Of a stretch of DNA of 64,000 bases, positions 9,092 to 18,314 are shown piece after piece (position 1 is the first letter of the stretch; each line of letters starts with the position of its first letter). A model generated the notes under the pieces. The model worked only from the letters and a program-made list of their open reading frames with translations. It searched no databases and had not been told where the DNA came from. Made by a program: the position numbers and the translations under genes. This DNA comes from Aquella oligotrophica (GTDB lineage: Bacteria; Pseudomonadota; Gammaproteobacteria; Burkholderiales; UBA11063), in NCBI RefSeq assembly GCF_002892535.1, contig NZ_CP024847.1:124001-188000 (forward strand). The letters run 5' to 3'.

Positions 9092-9381
9092 AATAATCTA
9101 CTCACAAAAAACCACGTTGCGTTATTTTATCATTATAAGGAGTTTGATCAAGAACAATAAAGCTATAAATTTGACTAAAAATATCACAAACTTTTCTAGG
9201 ATCAAATTTTCTAAGAGCTTAAATAAAAAATGATGGTTATGATATAAGCAAGGGATACTTTCAAAATACAACTAAGAAACATATTTTTGTATCAATTTAT
9301 TTTTTAAATATGATAATATTATTCTCACAAACCATATAAACGCATATGATTATCTTAGTAATAGCTACAGAAGGAATAAAG

Positions 9382-10536
9382 ATGAAACGAGTAAATGGAA
9401 TCATGCTACTTTTGGCATCAGAGATGGTCATTAGCGGATGTAGTTCGGGAAGTAGTAATGGCACAACACAGCCATCCCCATATCAATTCGTTGTTGATGC
9501 TGGCAGTAGTGGTTCACGAATTTATGTCTATAACAAATTGACAACAGAATCAGGGCTAGTTATAAACGACCTATATGAATCAAAAATTAATATTCCTTTG
9601 GCAAGTTTTGCTAATAATCCTCAAGATGCTGGTAGTTATGGAATCCAACCATTATTAACCAGTGCAATTAACTTTATCCAAACTAGAGAATCAACGGTCA
9701 ATTTAGCAATTATTCCAACCAGTGTTCTTGGTACTGCTGGAATGCGTTTAGTGCCGGAATCACAGCAGAATGCAATTTATCAAAGTGTTGCTGCAACAAT
9801 AATTGAAAATAATCTAGAATTAGATCAGACAAAAACAATCAGCGGACAATATGAAGGTATCTACTCATGGGCGGACGTCAATTATTTACAAAATAATTTT
9901 GGCAATAATATTACAAATGGTATATTTGAAGTTGGCGGGGCATCTACCCAAGTAGCATTTGCTACTCCGCAGGCAAGCAGTGAGAGTATTATCAAAATTT
10001 CAGTTAATAATAAATTTTACAATGTCTACGCAATAAGCTTTTTAGGTCTAGGACAAGATGTAGCAAGGAACACGATGAATACGCTAGCAAATCATAATGC
10101 CTGTTATCCATTAGGCTACAGCAGTACCTTGCTTGACATTAATGGTAATTTTGATTTTAGTAACTGTGTATCAAACTACGATTCAGTTATAGCACCATAT
10201 CCAGAAATAAATCAGGTAAAAGATGTAGCTGGTTATTCTTCAGAATCCTTTATTGGTATAGCCAGTGTCTATTATGCCCTAAGTTTTTGGAACATAGAAA
10301 GTCAACCGGGCTTACTCACACAGAACATTAACTCTACCTGCGTTGAAAATTATGCTCAAATTGTGGCACAACACCCAACTGCCTTTAAACCAGAAAATCA
10401 ATGTGCAAACTCCACTTTGATTAACACTATGATGTTCAATAACCTTGCTATGGAATCTAGTCAACTAACTGCTGTAGAAACAATAAATGGTACACCTCTG
10501 ACATGGACATTAGGATACGTATTGGTTCAAGACTAA
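9382..10536 (+). CDS. Eukaryote-type NTPDase (GDA1/CD39 apyrase) lipoprotein
   Basis: 384 residues from the ATG at 9382, chosen because AAGGAA precedes it and it yields a lipoprotein signal with lipobox ISGC. All five apyrase conserved regions are visible in order: VVDAGSSGSRIYVYNK, VLGTAGMRLV, ISGQYEGIYSWADVNYL, GIFEVGGASTQVAF and FIGIASVYYALSFW. The family hydrolyses nucleoside tri- and diphosphates to the monophosphate with a divalent metal. Bacterial members are uncommon; the best known is the Legionella enzyme linked to growth in host cells. A lipid anchor would place it at the cell envelope, perhaps exposed outside. It overlaps the convergent MFS gene by 4 bases, and the 290 bases upstream hold no other gene. 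Confidence 0.85.
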   Translation: MKRVNGIMLLLASEMVISGCSSGSSNGTTQPSPYQFVVDAGSSGSRIYVYNKLTTESGLVINDLYESKINIPLASFANNPQDAGSYGIQPLLTSAINFIQTRESTVNLAIIPTSVLGTAGMRLVPESQQNAIYQSVAATIIENNLELDQTKTISGQYEGIYSWADVNYLQNNFGNNITNGIFEVGGASTQVAFATPQASSESIIKISVNNKFYNVYAISFLGLGQDVARNTMNTLANHNACYPLGYSSTLLDINGNFDFSNCVSNYDSVIAPYPEINQVKDVAGYSSESFIGIASVYYALSFWNIESQPGLLTQNINSTCVENYAQIVAQHPTAFKPENQCANSTLINTMMFNNLAMESSQLTAVETINGTPLTWTLGYVLVQD

Positions 10537-11804
10537 TTTCTCTGTTTAAAGAAACAGCTAGCAATAAAACTAATAATTAGTGTGGCAAAAATAAAGTATA
10601 AACCCATATTATACTTATACCAGCCATCATGTACTGTTGAACTAAATATCCAATGGTAAACAAATATTTTCTTACCCGGATTGATAATGCCAAGTTCAGT
10701 ATTGGCAATAAAATCACCAACTACAGGTTGCTCAATTAAGCCCGAAAATATATATGAGAAAGTAAGTACAAATGATGTTGCAAGTGGTCTTAGTTCAGCT
10801 TCAGCAATATTTTTCTGAACACATTGGAAGGCAAGAATAGACCCACTGCAACCAACTCCAAATAATACACAGATACTGCCAACAATAAAGTTTGCATTGG
10901 CTGAATCAAACCTTACGAATAAAATTACTGCAAAAGTTATTACTGCAAGTAGTCCAGCAAACCGAGCTGGAATAACATAGTTATTTAATCTCTGAGCCAG
11001 TGTTCCAAGAGTTAACCCACCAACTGTCAGACCAAAGGGAATCATTGAATTAAGAATGGTAGCATTGCTGAAACTTTCGTGAAAGGCATTCATTTGGAAT
11101 GAAACATCAAATAAATCAACAAAAGTTAGTACAGCACCAAATAAACCAGAAAAATATAATGATGCATACCAAACTTGAGAATTTTTCAGAATTTTCTTCA
11201 AACTAGCAATAAATGGAACCTGCTGATTCGCAGATTTATTATTACTCTGATTTTTATCAAAGAATAAAAATACTAATACTGCACAAATTAAAAAGACTAT
11301 TGATAAAGCAATATAGGGGGTTCTAAATCCGCTTTTGATTAACATGAAAGCTATAAAACCAAATATCCCAGCACATAAATTGGCAAGACTTTGACTTAAC
11401 GAAGAAATAACTGGAAAGATTCTTGTTTCAAAACTATTTTGCGCAACAAATAGTACCCCAACAAAAGTAGCAGCAAGCCCTACCCCCAGCATTATCCGTG
11501 CCGCAAATAACATAAAAATGCTATTTGTCATACTAAATAAAAGTGCTCCAGCAGCAGAAACCAGCGTACTTATAAGCAAGACATTTCTTGCTGAAAAGAT
11601 TACAAATAATTGACCAGAAAAAAACTGGGTTATCGCATACACTATAAAGAAAATACCGGATAACCAACCTAATGCCGTATCACTTAAATGCATTGATTTG
11701 GCAATTGGACCACTAAAAACCCCAAACATCACCCCAGAAATCACACTAAAAATAAAAAATAACTCGGCACTTGACCATTGTAACCATTTATTGGCATATC
11801 TCAT
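10533..11804 (-). CDS. MFS transporter, about 12 transmembrane segments
   Basis: 423 residues and strongly hydrophobic throughout, with about twelve helices in two halves and a polar loop near residue 200 (FFDKNQSNNKSANQQ). The N-terminal half has the MFS pattern DTALGWLSGIFFIVYAITQF and ARIMLGVGLAATFVG. Substrate is not readable from the sequence. It lies 90 bases downstream of guanine deaminase on the same strand, which suggests purine or related import or export, but this is inference from context only. Ribosome site AAGGGG before the ATG. Confidence 0.75.
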   Translation of the reverse strand: MRYANKWLQWSSAELFFIFSVISGVMFGVFSGPIAKSMHLSDTALGWLSGIFFIVYAITQFFSGQLFVIFSARNVLLISTLVSAAGALLFSMTNSIFMLFAARIMLGVGLAATFVGVLFVAQNSFETRIFPVISSLSQSLANLCAGIFGFIAFMLIKSGFRTPYIALSIVFLICAVLVFLFFDKNQSNNKSANQQVPFIASLKKILKNSQVWYASLYFSGLFGAVLTFVDLFDVSFQMNAFHESFSNATILNSMIPFGLTVGGLTLGTLAQRLNNYVIPARFAGLLAVITFAVILFVRFDSANANFIVGSICVLFGVGCSGSILAFQCVQKNIAEAELRPLATSFVLTFSYIFSGLIEQPVVGDFIANTELGIINPGKKIFVYHWIFSSTVHDGWYKYNMGLYFIFATLIISFIASCFFKQRN

Positions 11805-11894
11805 CTTTTTACCCCTTCAACTCAAACTCCAAATAAAACTCCAAGGCCGCAACATTTTCATGCTACAGCCTTAGAAGGGAGCCTTTTAATCCTG

Positions 11895-13229
11895 TTAATT
11901 GGAACTATTTGTATAAACATTATCGCCATAAACATATGTCGCAGCGACTATCCGATCATCTCCGAGTGAACTCACCGAGAATAGATAGTCTAGTAAATCA
12001 TAACTGCTTTCCAGACGATAATTTAATAGTTCATTTGCTTCAGGATCCAATACGATGAAATCTGCTTCTTTACCTACTTCCAAACTGCCAATATAATCAT
12101 CCAATGCCAATGCTTTTGCCGAACCAAGTGTTGCTGAATACCAACGTGTTAGTGTTTCTAGTTTAAACGAATTTAACATTGCCACTTTATAGGCATCATC
12201 CATTACTCTTAGCATAGACAAGGTATTACCTGCTGCCCAATCAGTTCCCAATGTTAGTTTCGCATTTCTTTTAACTGCTTCATCATAACGAAATAACCCG
12301 CTACCCAAATAATTATTACTAATTGGGCAATTGGCAAATATAACCTCAGCTTCCGTCATCCGCTTCCATTCACTATCAGATAGATGGATACAATGCCCAA
12401 AGATTGATTTGTCATGAACTAGCCCATATTTCTCATAAACTTCAAGATAATCCTTTGCCCAAGGGAATTTAGCTAATGTATCCTGAATCTCGTTTACATT
12501 TTCACATAAATGTGTCTGCATATAAGCATCAGAATGTGACTCCACAAATTCTTTGCATAAGCCCATGCTTTCATCTGTGCAACTTAATGCAAAGCGTGGT
12601 GTCAATGCATATGACAGGCGGTTGGTTTTATGCCATTTGTTATAAAGCTTCTCACTGATTAACATACTGGTTTCGCCATCAGTAATTAATTTAGGATTAC
12701 CATCTGTCATAATAGTATTCCCCATTACAGCGCGCATTTTATATTTATCAGTAATTTCAAATAGCAGATCAGCACCATCATAAGAACTTGGTAAATATGC
12801 ACAAATTGTCGTGGTTCCATTTTTAAATAGCTGCTTTAATAGTATCTCATACTCACGCCGCGCGGATTGTTCGCTATTAAATGCGACTTCACCTGGGAAG
12901 ATATAATTATCGAGCCACGTTAATAATTTTTCGCCATAAGCACTGACTGCCGAAGTCTGAGTTGCATGCATGTGTGAATCAATAAAACCCGGAGTTATCA
13001 ATTTCCCACTATAATCAACCTCTTTATCTTCTGCTTGAAGCTGACTCTTAATATCTAGATAATCACCAATTGCAACTATTTTACCGGATTCAACAATAAT
13101 TGCCCCATCTCTTAGAAATATAAATTTCTCATCATTTACAAATAAACTATCTGGCACTACACCTTGCAGATTTGACAAGGTTGCCTTAGTTGTAAAAGTA
13201 AATATTTTCCCTCTGTATAATGTTTTCAT
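11895..13229 (-). CDS. guaD: Guanine deaminase
   Basis: 444 residues, close to the usual length. It belongs to the metal-dependent amidohydrolase superfamily. The first zinc-binding motif is PGFIDSHMHATQT (near residue 80), followed by THLCENVNEI, FGHCIHLSD and LGTDWAAGN with the late metal-binding aspartate. The amidohydrolase C-terminus GKEADFIVLDPEA is intact. The HATQT and TH.CEN contexts match guanine deaminase better than the related chlorohydrolase or cytosine-deaminase branches. It would convert guanine to xanthine and ammonia in the cytosol. It is co-directional with the MFS gene downstream and has an AAGGGA ribosome site. Confidence 0.8.
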   Translation of the reverse strand: MKTLYRGKIFTFTTKATLSNLQGVVPDSLFVNDEKFIFLRDGAIIVESGKIVAIGDYLDIKSQLQAEDKEVDYSGKLITPGFIDSHMHATQTSAVSAYGEKLLTWLDNYIFPGEVAFNSEQSARREYEILLKQLFKNGTTTICAYLPSSYDGADLLFEITDKYKMRAVMGNTIMTDGNPKLITDGETSMLISEKLYNKWHKTNRLSYALTPRFALSCTDESMGLCKEFVESHSDAYMQTHLCENVNEIQDTLAKFPWAKDYLEVYEKYGLVHDKSIFGHCIHLSDSEWKRMTEAEVIFANCPISNNYLGSGLFRYDEAVKRNAKLTLGTDWAAGNTLSMLRVMDDAYKVAMLNSFKLETLTRWYSATLGSAKALALDDYIGSLEVGKEADFIVLDPEANELLNYRLESSYDLLDYLFSVSSLGDDRIVAATYVYGDNVYTNSSN

Positions 13230-13261
13230 TTTTGTAATCCCTTCTAAAAACTACAGAACGG

Positions 13262-13267
13262 ATTATA
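13262..13267 (-). promoter_or_regulatory. Likely -10 box of guaD
   Basis: Minus-strand TATAAT about 33 bases before the guaD ATG. A -35 match is weak. A short hairpin with a minus-strand T run (about 13286-13311) lies upstream of it, in the divergent gap shared with rpoH. Confidence 0.4.
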
Positions 13268-13393
13268 CGGTTAGCATCAGTTAAAAAACATCCGCGTTTT
13301 TACACGGATAGTAGCAAAAGGACTCTAAAATCAAGCAGTTAGCAAATACGAATTTATTCACATTAAATGATTTCGCATATTAAATATCGTAAT

Positions 13394-13422
13394 TTGACAA
13401 ATCAGCAGTTTTTTGCTATAAT
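13394..13422 (+). promoter_or_regulatory. Perfect-consensus sigma-70 promoter of rpoH
   Basis: TTGACA at 13394-13399 and TATAAT at 13417-13422 are both exact, the spacer is exactly 17 bp, and TGC precedes the -10 box (extended -10). The ATG follows 33 bases later, so the leader is short. A DnaA-box match TTATTCACA sits 32 bases upstream (13354-13362). Confidence 0.85.
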
Positions 13423-13455
13423 TTGTGCGCTAAAAGTACCTTTAAAGGAGGAGCA

Positions 13456-14316
13456 ATGACTAATATTATAGCTCTAAATAATAATTTCCCAGTTGCCAGT
13501 AATGGTAGTATGGATGCCTATATTTCTTATGTTAACAGCATTCCAATGTTAACGGAAAAAGAGGAATACGAATTTGCTGAAAAATGGCGTCAAGAAGAAG
13601 ACGTTGATGCCGCACGTAATTTGGTATTATCTCATTTGAGATTGGTTGTATCCATTTCGCGCAATTACCTTGGCTATGGTCTTGCCTTTGCAGACATTGT
13701 TCAAGAAGGAACTATCGGCTTAATGAAAGCAGTTAAGCGTTTCGATGCTCGTAGAAAGGTTCGACTAGTAACTTTTGCAATTCACTGGATTAAAGCAGAA
13801 ATTAATGACTTTATTATAAAAAATTGGCGAATTGTTAAAACAGTAACTACCAAAGCACAAAGAAAACTGTTCTTTAATTTACGTTCACAACGTGAGGATA
13901 TTGGTAACCTGTCTGATAGTGAAGCAAGCAGAATAGCTAAAACGCTAGATGTCAGCAAAGAAGATGTTATAGAAATGAATATGCGTCTAACTGGTACTGA
14001 TGTTGCATTAATTGCTGAAAATGGCGAGGAGTCAGCACCAATTGACTGGCTTGCAGATAATGATCATACTCCCGAATTAATGTTAGAGCGTAAATCACAA
14101 GACAGAATCCAGACTGATGGTATTTCTTATGCTTTGGATCATCTTGATGCGAGAAGCCGTAGAATCATTGAAAGCAGATGGCTTACTGATGCAGAAGATC
14201 AGTTAACATTACATGATCTTGCCGCTGAATTTAATATATCTGCAGAACGCGTAAGACAAATTGAAGTTAAAGCGTTACAAAAAATGAAAAGTTATCTTGA
14301 AGAGTTTGCTGCTTAA
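13456..14316 (+). CDS. rpoH: RNA polymerase heat-shock sigma factor sigma-32
   Basis: 286 residues from the ATG at 13456, which has a near-ideal AAAGGAGG ribosome site; an upstream in-frame TTG would swallow that site. Region 2 is intact (NLVLSHLRLVVSISRNY, DIVQEGTIGLMKAVKRFD, RLVTFAIHWIKAEI). The RpoH box QRKLFFNLR, unique to sigma-32, is present near residue 135, and region 4 ends in AERVRQIEVKALQKM. It directs RNA polymerase to heat-shock and chaperone promoters. The perfect housekeeping promoter and short leader suggest strong constitutive transcription, with activity probably set after transcription, as in other proteobacteria. Confidence 0.95.
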   Translation: MTNIIALNNNFPVASNGSMDAYISYVNSIPMLTEKEEYEFAEKWRQEEDVDAARNLVLSHLRLVVSISRNYLGYGLAFADIVQEGTIGLMKAVKRFDARRKVRLVTFAIHWIKAEINDFIIKNWRIVKTVTTKAQRKLFFNLRSQREDIGNLSDSEASRIAKTLDVSKEDVIEMNMRLTGTDVALIAENGEESAPIDWLADNDHTPELMLERKSQDRIQTDGISYALDHLDARSRRIIESRWLTDAEDQLTLHDLAAEFNISAERVRQIEVKALQKMKSYLEEFAA

Positions 14317-14319
14317 ATA

Positions 14320-14365
14320 ATGTATTTGATAGAAGTTAAATATCATTAACCGCTATCAAATACAT
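14320..14365. terminator. Inverted repeat between convergent rpoH and LysR genes
   Basis: A perfect 13-bp stem ATGTATTTGATAG (14320-14332) pairs with CTATCAAATACAT (14353-14365) around a 20-base loop. It sits just after the rpoH stop and before the LysR gene end. The T tracts beside it are weak, so termination is likely but not typical. Confidence 0.55.
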
Positions 14366-14374
14366 TTCTCGCTT

Positions 14375-15286
14375 TTACCTCAATTTTTTATCTTCCGCCT
14401 TTAACTGCTCTTCAAGAAATTTACAGAATACCTGTACTTTTAATTCATTATGATTAGGGTGACGAATTAAATAATACCTTAACTGCATTACGTGATACTC
14501 CGGCAATACAGGCACTAGGTCACCAAAGCGATAATGAGACAAATCAATATTATCAAGTAAAGCAGCGATAACTTCTCCTGACTCCATTAATCTAATATTA
14601 TGTAAAGCATTATTACTTGTTATCCTTTTTGGCATTGGTATAATAACCACCTCATCAGTATCGGTATTAGTGAGACTAAGATTTGAAGAGATACTATAAT
14701 CATCAGAAATATACCCAGTTACTAAATGATTTGCTAATTCATCTGGATGCTTAGGAACTCCATATTTCTCAGCATAGTCTTTCGTACAGTACAATAATGC
14801 CATTATGCTATAAATATGCTTTATTTTTTGATTTTGCTGCTTAGGCATATGATTGATTATTGCAACGTCAATTCCCTCCCGGATTAAATCAACTTCCTTA
14901 TTATTATAGTTAATATTTAAATTTATTTTAGGATACTTGCGTAAGAATTTTGGAATATATGGTGTTATAGAATCAAGAGCCATCGCACTTGGAAAAATGA
15001 CATTTAATGTACCCTGAGGCTCTTTCTGATGATCAATAACTTCTTCAATTATATCATCCACTGTATTAGCCTGAGTTTTGAGAGACTCATAAATTCTCAA
15101 TCCAATCTGTGTTGGTTCAAAGTTCTTGGTATTTACTCTTAATAAAGCAACCCCTAATTGCTCCTCAAGATTTTTTATCCTCCGGCTAATTGTAGTGTGA
15201 CTAATTTTGAGCATTTTTGCAGTATGAATAAAACTGCCTATCTCAACAACTTTTGTAAATAAAAATAAATCATCATATGAATACAT
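14375..15286 (-). CDS. LysR-family transcriptional regulator
   Basis: 303 residues. N-terminal winged helix-turn-helix (FIHTAKMLKISHTTISRRI near residues 18-36, then NLEEQLGVALL), a linker helix, and a LysR substrate-binding domain from about residue 90 (GTLNVIFPSAMALDSI). It resembles the regulator at 3749-4675 in layout, including a conserved late segment (PVLPEYHVMQLRYYLIRH versus RLFPEFHAGYIDYYLLRN), so the two are paralogues by eye. It is transcribed divergently from rsmA across 143 bp, but no regulatory link to rsmA is expected. Effector and targets are unknown. Confidence 0.85.
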   Translation of the reverse strand: MYSYDDLFLFTKVVEIGSFIHTAKMLKISHTTISRRIKNLEEQLGVALLRVNTKNFEPTQIGLRIYESLKTQANTVDDIIEEVIDHQKEPQGTLNVIFPSAMALDSITPYIPKFLRKYPKINLNINYNNKEVDLIREGIDVAIINHMPKQQNQKIKHIYSIMALLYCTKDYAEKYGVPKHPDELANHLVTGYISDDYSISSNLSLTNTDTDEVVIIPMPKRITSNNALHNIRLMESGEVIAALLDNIDLSHYRFGDLVPVLPEYHVMQLRYYLIRHPNHNELKVQVFCKFLEEQLKAEDKKLR

Positions 15287-15429
15287 AAATCCGTACCCCA
15301 GCGAACTACTAAATAATAAAAATCCAGTAATGATGACTATATTATACCCAAATCACTATCTTGCATTTACAATCTTTGACTAAATTGGTAAAATCATTGC
15401 CTACCTCCAAAATTTACAAAGGTTTTTTA

Positions 15430-16185
15430 ATGCAACATATACCACGCAAGCGATTTGGGCAAAATTTTCTTCAGGATCAGTATATAATAAATAAAATTAT
15501 CCAGTGTATTGACCCGAAACCCGAGGAAAATATTCTTGAAATAGGTCCAGGTCTAGCTGCATTAACAAAGCCATTAATTGAAATCGCAGGACACATTCAG
15601 GTACTCGAATTAGATCGAGATATAATTAAGTTTCTTGAAGGGAATTTTTCTAAAGAAGAGATTAAAATACATGCCGGAGACGCTCTTGCTTTTGATTTTG
15701 GAGGCGTTAACAACTTACGTGTAGTGGGAAATCTACCTTACAATATTTCAACACCTATCCTATTTCACCTACAGAAATTTGATAACATTAAAGATATGAC
15801 TTTTATGCTGCAAAAAGAAGTTGTAGATAGAATCTGTGCCAACCCAGGGAATGGAAATTATGGGCGTTTATCAATCATGCTTCAGTATAAGTACAAATGT
15901 CGCAAACTTCTTGATGTACCACCAGAAGCATTTTACCCAGCACCAAAAGTTGATTCTGCAATAGTCTCAATTAAGCCAAGAACTGACTATGACTGGTCTT
16001 TAATTAATGTCAAACAGCTGAATCATATCACAACTCAGGCATTTAACCAAAGAAGAAAAACGGTTGCCAATAGTCTCAAAACTCTCTTCTCTCAAGAGCA
16101 ATTAATACAGTTTGGCATTAATCCAAGCTCAAGGGCAGAGAATCTGACAGTTGAAGATTATCTAAGGCTTAGTCAAGTAGAATAA
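15430..16185 (+). CDS. rsmA: 16S rRNA dimethyladenosine transferase
   Basis: 251 residues from the ATG at 15430, which begins MQHIPRKRFGQNFL exactly where the family starts; an upstream TTG in the same frame is rejected. SAM-binding motif ILEIGPGLAALT, acidic motif VLELDRD, and the catalytic NLPYNIS motif are all present, with the C-terminal helical domain FNQRRKTVANSLK. RsmA dimethylates two adjacent adenines near the 3' end of 16S rRNA during late assembly of the small subunit. Ribosome site AAAGG. It is monocistronic here. Confidence 0.95.
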   Translation: MQHIPRKRFGQNFLQDQYIINKIIQCIDPKPEENILEIGPGLAALTKPLIEIAGHIQVLELDRDIIKFLEGNFSKEEIKIHAGDALAFDFGGVNNLRVVGNLPYNISTPILFHLQKFDNIKDMTFMLQKEVVDRICANPGNGNYGRLSIMLQYKYKCRKLLDVPPEAFYPAPKVDSAIVSIKPRTDYDWSLINVKQLNHITTQAFNQRRKTVANSLKTLFSQEQLIQFGINPSSRAENLTVEDYLRLSQVE

Positions 16186-16238
16186 TTACCATATAAAATA
16201 GATAATTAACCACATTTGCTTTCAAATCAAAGTAAAAT

Positions 16239-16266
16239 AAAGGCAGATCAATTATGATCTGCCTTT
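16239..16266. terminator. Bidirectional terminator between rsmA and acetoacetyl-CoA synthetase
   Basis: A perfect 12-bp stem AAAGGCAGATCA/TGATCTGCCTTT closes a 4-base loop, with AT-rich tracts on both sides (ATTT on the plus strand, TTATTTTACTTT on the minus strand). It lies between two convergent genes. Confidence 0.85.
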
Positions 16267-16270
16267 ATTT

Positions 16271-18223
16271 CTACAATTTTAGTTCAGGATGGTTCGCAAA
16301 CAAATCCAAAGCTTCAGGATTAGCTAAGGACTCTTTATTTTTCACTTCTTCCCCATGAACTACATTTTTTACTGCCATTTCAACAACCTTACCACTGATC
16401 GTTTTAGGAATATCAGCTACCTGAATTATTTTAGCTGGCACATGACGCGGTGAAGCACCGATCTTGATTCTCTGTTTCAAAGTTGCTTTTAACTCTTCAG
16501 ACAAGACCTTGCCATCTTTCATCTTGATAAACAAAATAACCCTTACATCGTCTCCAGTTTCCTGACCAATCACAACACTCTCAACTATATCCTCAATTGT
16601 TTCTACTTGGCGGTAAATCTCTGCCGTACCGATCCTGACTCCACCAGGATTAAGCGTTGTATCAGATCGTCCATAAATAACAATCCCACCATATTCAGTT
16701 AATGAAGCATAATCACCATGACACCAAATATTATTGAACCGCTCAAAATATGCTTTCTTATATTTTACTTTATCAAGGTCATTCCAAAAATAAATTGGCT
16801 GGCATGGAAATGGTTTGGTACAAACCAGCTCACCTTTTTCATTTATTCCCGCTGGCTCACCATTATCGTTAAACACCTCAACACTAAGCCCAAAACCACG
16901 CTGTTGGATCTCTCCACGATGAATTGCTTTAGCAGGATTCCCTAGGACAAAGCAGGAAACTATATCTGTTCCACCTGAGATTGAGCATAAACGAACATCA
17001 GTTTTAATATCCCGATAAACAAAATCATAGCTTTCAGGTAATAATGGAGAGCCAGTAGATAAAATAGCTTCTAGAGATTCTAGTCCTGCATGTTGATTTG
17101 GCTTGTATCCAGTTTTTTCAAGAGATGCAAGATACTTAGCACTAGTACCAAAAACGTTTATATGATAGTCAGCAACATAATCCCAAAGCACCTTAGGATC
17201 TGGAGCTGTTGGTGATCCATCATATAACATAAGTGTTGCTTCTGATGCTAATGCAGAAACCAGCCAATTCCACATCATCCAACCACAAGTTGTATAATAA
17301 AATATCCGACTATCACGCTTTAGATTTGTATGAAGCTGATGCTCTTTTAAATGCTGTAATAACGTGCCGCCAGTTGAATGAACAATACATTTTGGAACCC
17401 CAGTAGTTCCAGAAGAATACATAATGAATAACGGATGGTCGAAATCAACCTGCTCAAAATTATGGCTAGTTACAGGAGTTTCTGCAAGAAGAGCATCCCA
17501 TGAAATGCTATTCTTAACCGTTACCCCTACTGTTGATCCTGCATAATTAACTATAACTGTTTTTTCTACACTCGGTAATTTATCTATAATTTCAGCTACT
17601 TTAGCTATGCATTCCACCTGCTTACCATTATAATAATAACCATCAACAGCAAATACAACTTTTGGCTCAATTTGTCCAAACCTGTCTAATACACCCTGCA
17701 CACCAAAATCAGGTGAACATGATGACCAGATAGCACCAATGCTGGTAGTTGCCAGCATTGCCATCACCGTATGCGGTAAATTAGGTAAATCACCTGCGAC
17801 ACGATCACCTTTAGTAACTCCAATATCTCGTAGAGCCTGAGCCAATTTAGCTACAATACTACTTACTTCTGCAAAGGTATATTTCCATTCAACTTTATCT
17901 TCACCACGAAAAACGATTGCTAATTCGTTATCATTTCGCCGTAGCAAATTTTCTGCGTAATTAAGTTTACTACCAACAAACCATTTCGCATTTAACATGT
18001 CATGGCTATCAGCCAGTATTATATCGGCAGATTTAGTAAATTTTATCTGACTAAATTTAGCAAAACTACTCCAAAATAATTCAGAATTACTTATAGACCA
18101 CTCATATAGTGCATCAGAATCAGCAATCTCAGCAAGTTGATTTTTTCTCAAAAAATCAATGAATTTATATATTTGACTGTTTTGTATTTGATTGTCAGTT
18201 GGCATCCATACTATATCAGACAT
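16271..18223 (-). CDS. Acetoacetyl-CoA synthetase
   Basis: 650 residues from the ATG at 18223, the usual length for this family. A longer reading frame exists upstream, but GGAGA precedes this ATG and the product begins MSDIVWMPTDNQI as homologues do. Adenylate-forming motifs: LFIMYSSGTTGVPKCIVHS, SGGTDIVSCFV, YGRSDTTLNPGGVRIG and the C-terminal lysine motif PKTISGKVVE. The enzyme activates acetoacetate with ATP and CoA in the cytosol, which lets the cell reuse acetoacetate from ketone bodies or polyhydroxybutyrate breakdown. It lies 92 bases after aroK; a minus-strand TATAAT-like sequence in that gap could give it its own promoter. Confidence 0.9.
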   Translation of the reverse strand: MSDIVWMPTDNQIQNSQIYKFIDFLRKNQLAEIADSDALYEWSISNSELFWSSFAKFSQIKFTKSADIILADSHDMLNAKWFVGSKLNYAENLLRRNDNELAIVFRGEDKVEWKYTFAEVSSIVAKLAQALRDIGVTKGDRVAGDLPNLPHTVMAMLATTSIGAIWSSCSPDFGVQGVLDRFGQIEPKVVFAVDGYYYNGKQVECIAKVAEIIDKLPSVEKTVIVNYAGSTVGVTVKNSISWDALLAETPVTSHNFEQVDFDHPLFIMYSSGTTGVPKCIVHSTGGTLLQHLKEHQLHTNLKRDSRIFYYTTCGWMMWNWLVSALASEATLMLYDGSPTAPDPKVLWDYVADYHINVFGTSAKYLASLEKTGYKPNQHAGLESLEAILSTGSPLLPESYDFVYRDIKTDVRLCSISGGTDIVSCFVLGNPAKAIHRGEIQQRGFGLSVEVFNDNGEPAGINEKGELVCTKPFPCQPIYFWNDLDKVKYKKAYFERFNNIWCHGDYASLTEYGGIVIYGRSDTTLNPGGVRIGTAEIYRQVETIEDIVESVVIGQETGDDVRVILFIKMKDGKVLSEELKATLKQRIKIGASPRHVPAKIIQVADIPKTISGKVVEMAVKNVVHGEEVKNKESLANPEALDLFANHPELKL

Positions 18224-18314
18224 TTTTATGTCTCCATTATACTTATACAATGCACTGATTATACTAAGTTGCTGCCAACTATTCCAGTTGCAGCGCACAC
18301 TTTGGAAGAGGTGT

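Noticed and set aside
13286-13311. Hairpin with minus-strand T run between guaD and rpoH
   Set aside because: It would terminate leftward transcripts, but no leftward gene lies directly upstream; stem short. Attenuation or a purine riboswitch before guaD is not supported because it lies upstream of the guaD -10 box.
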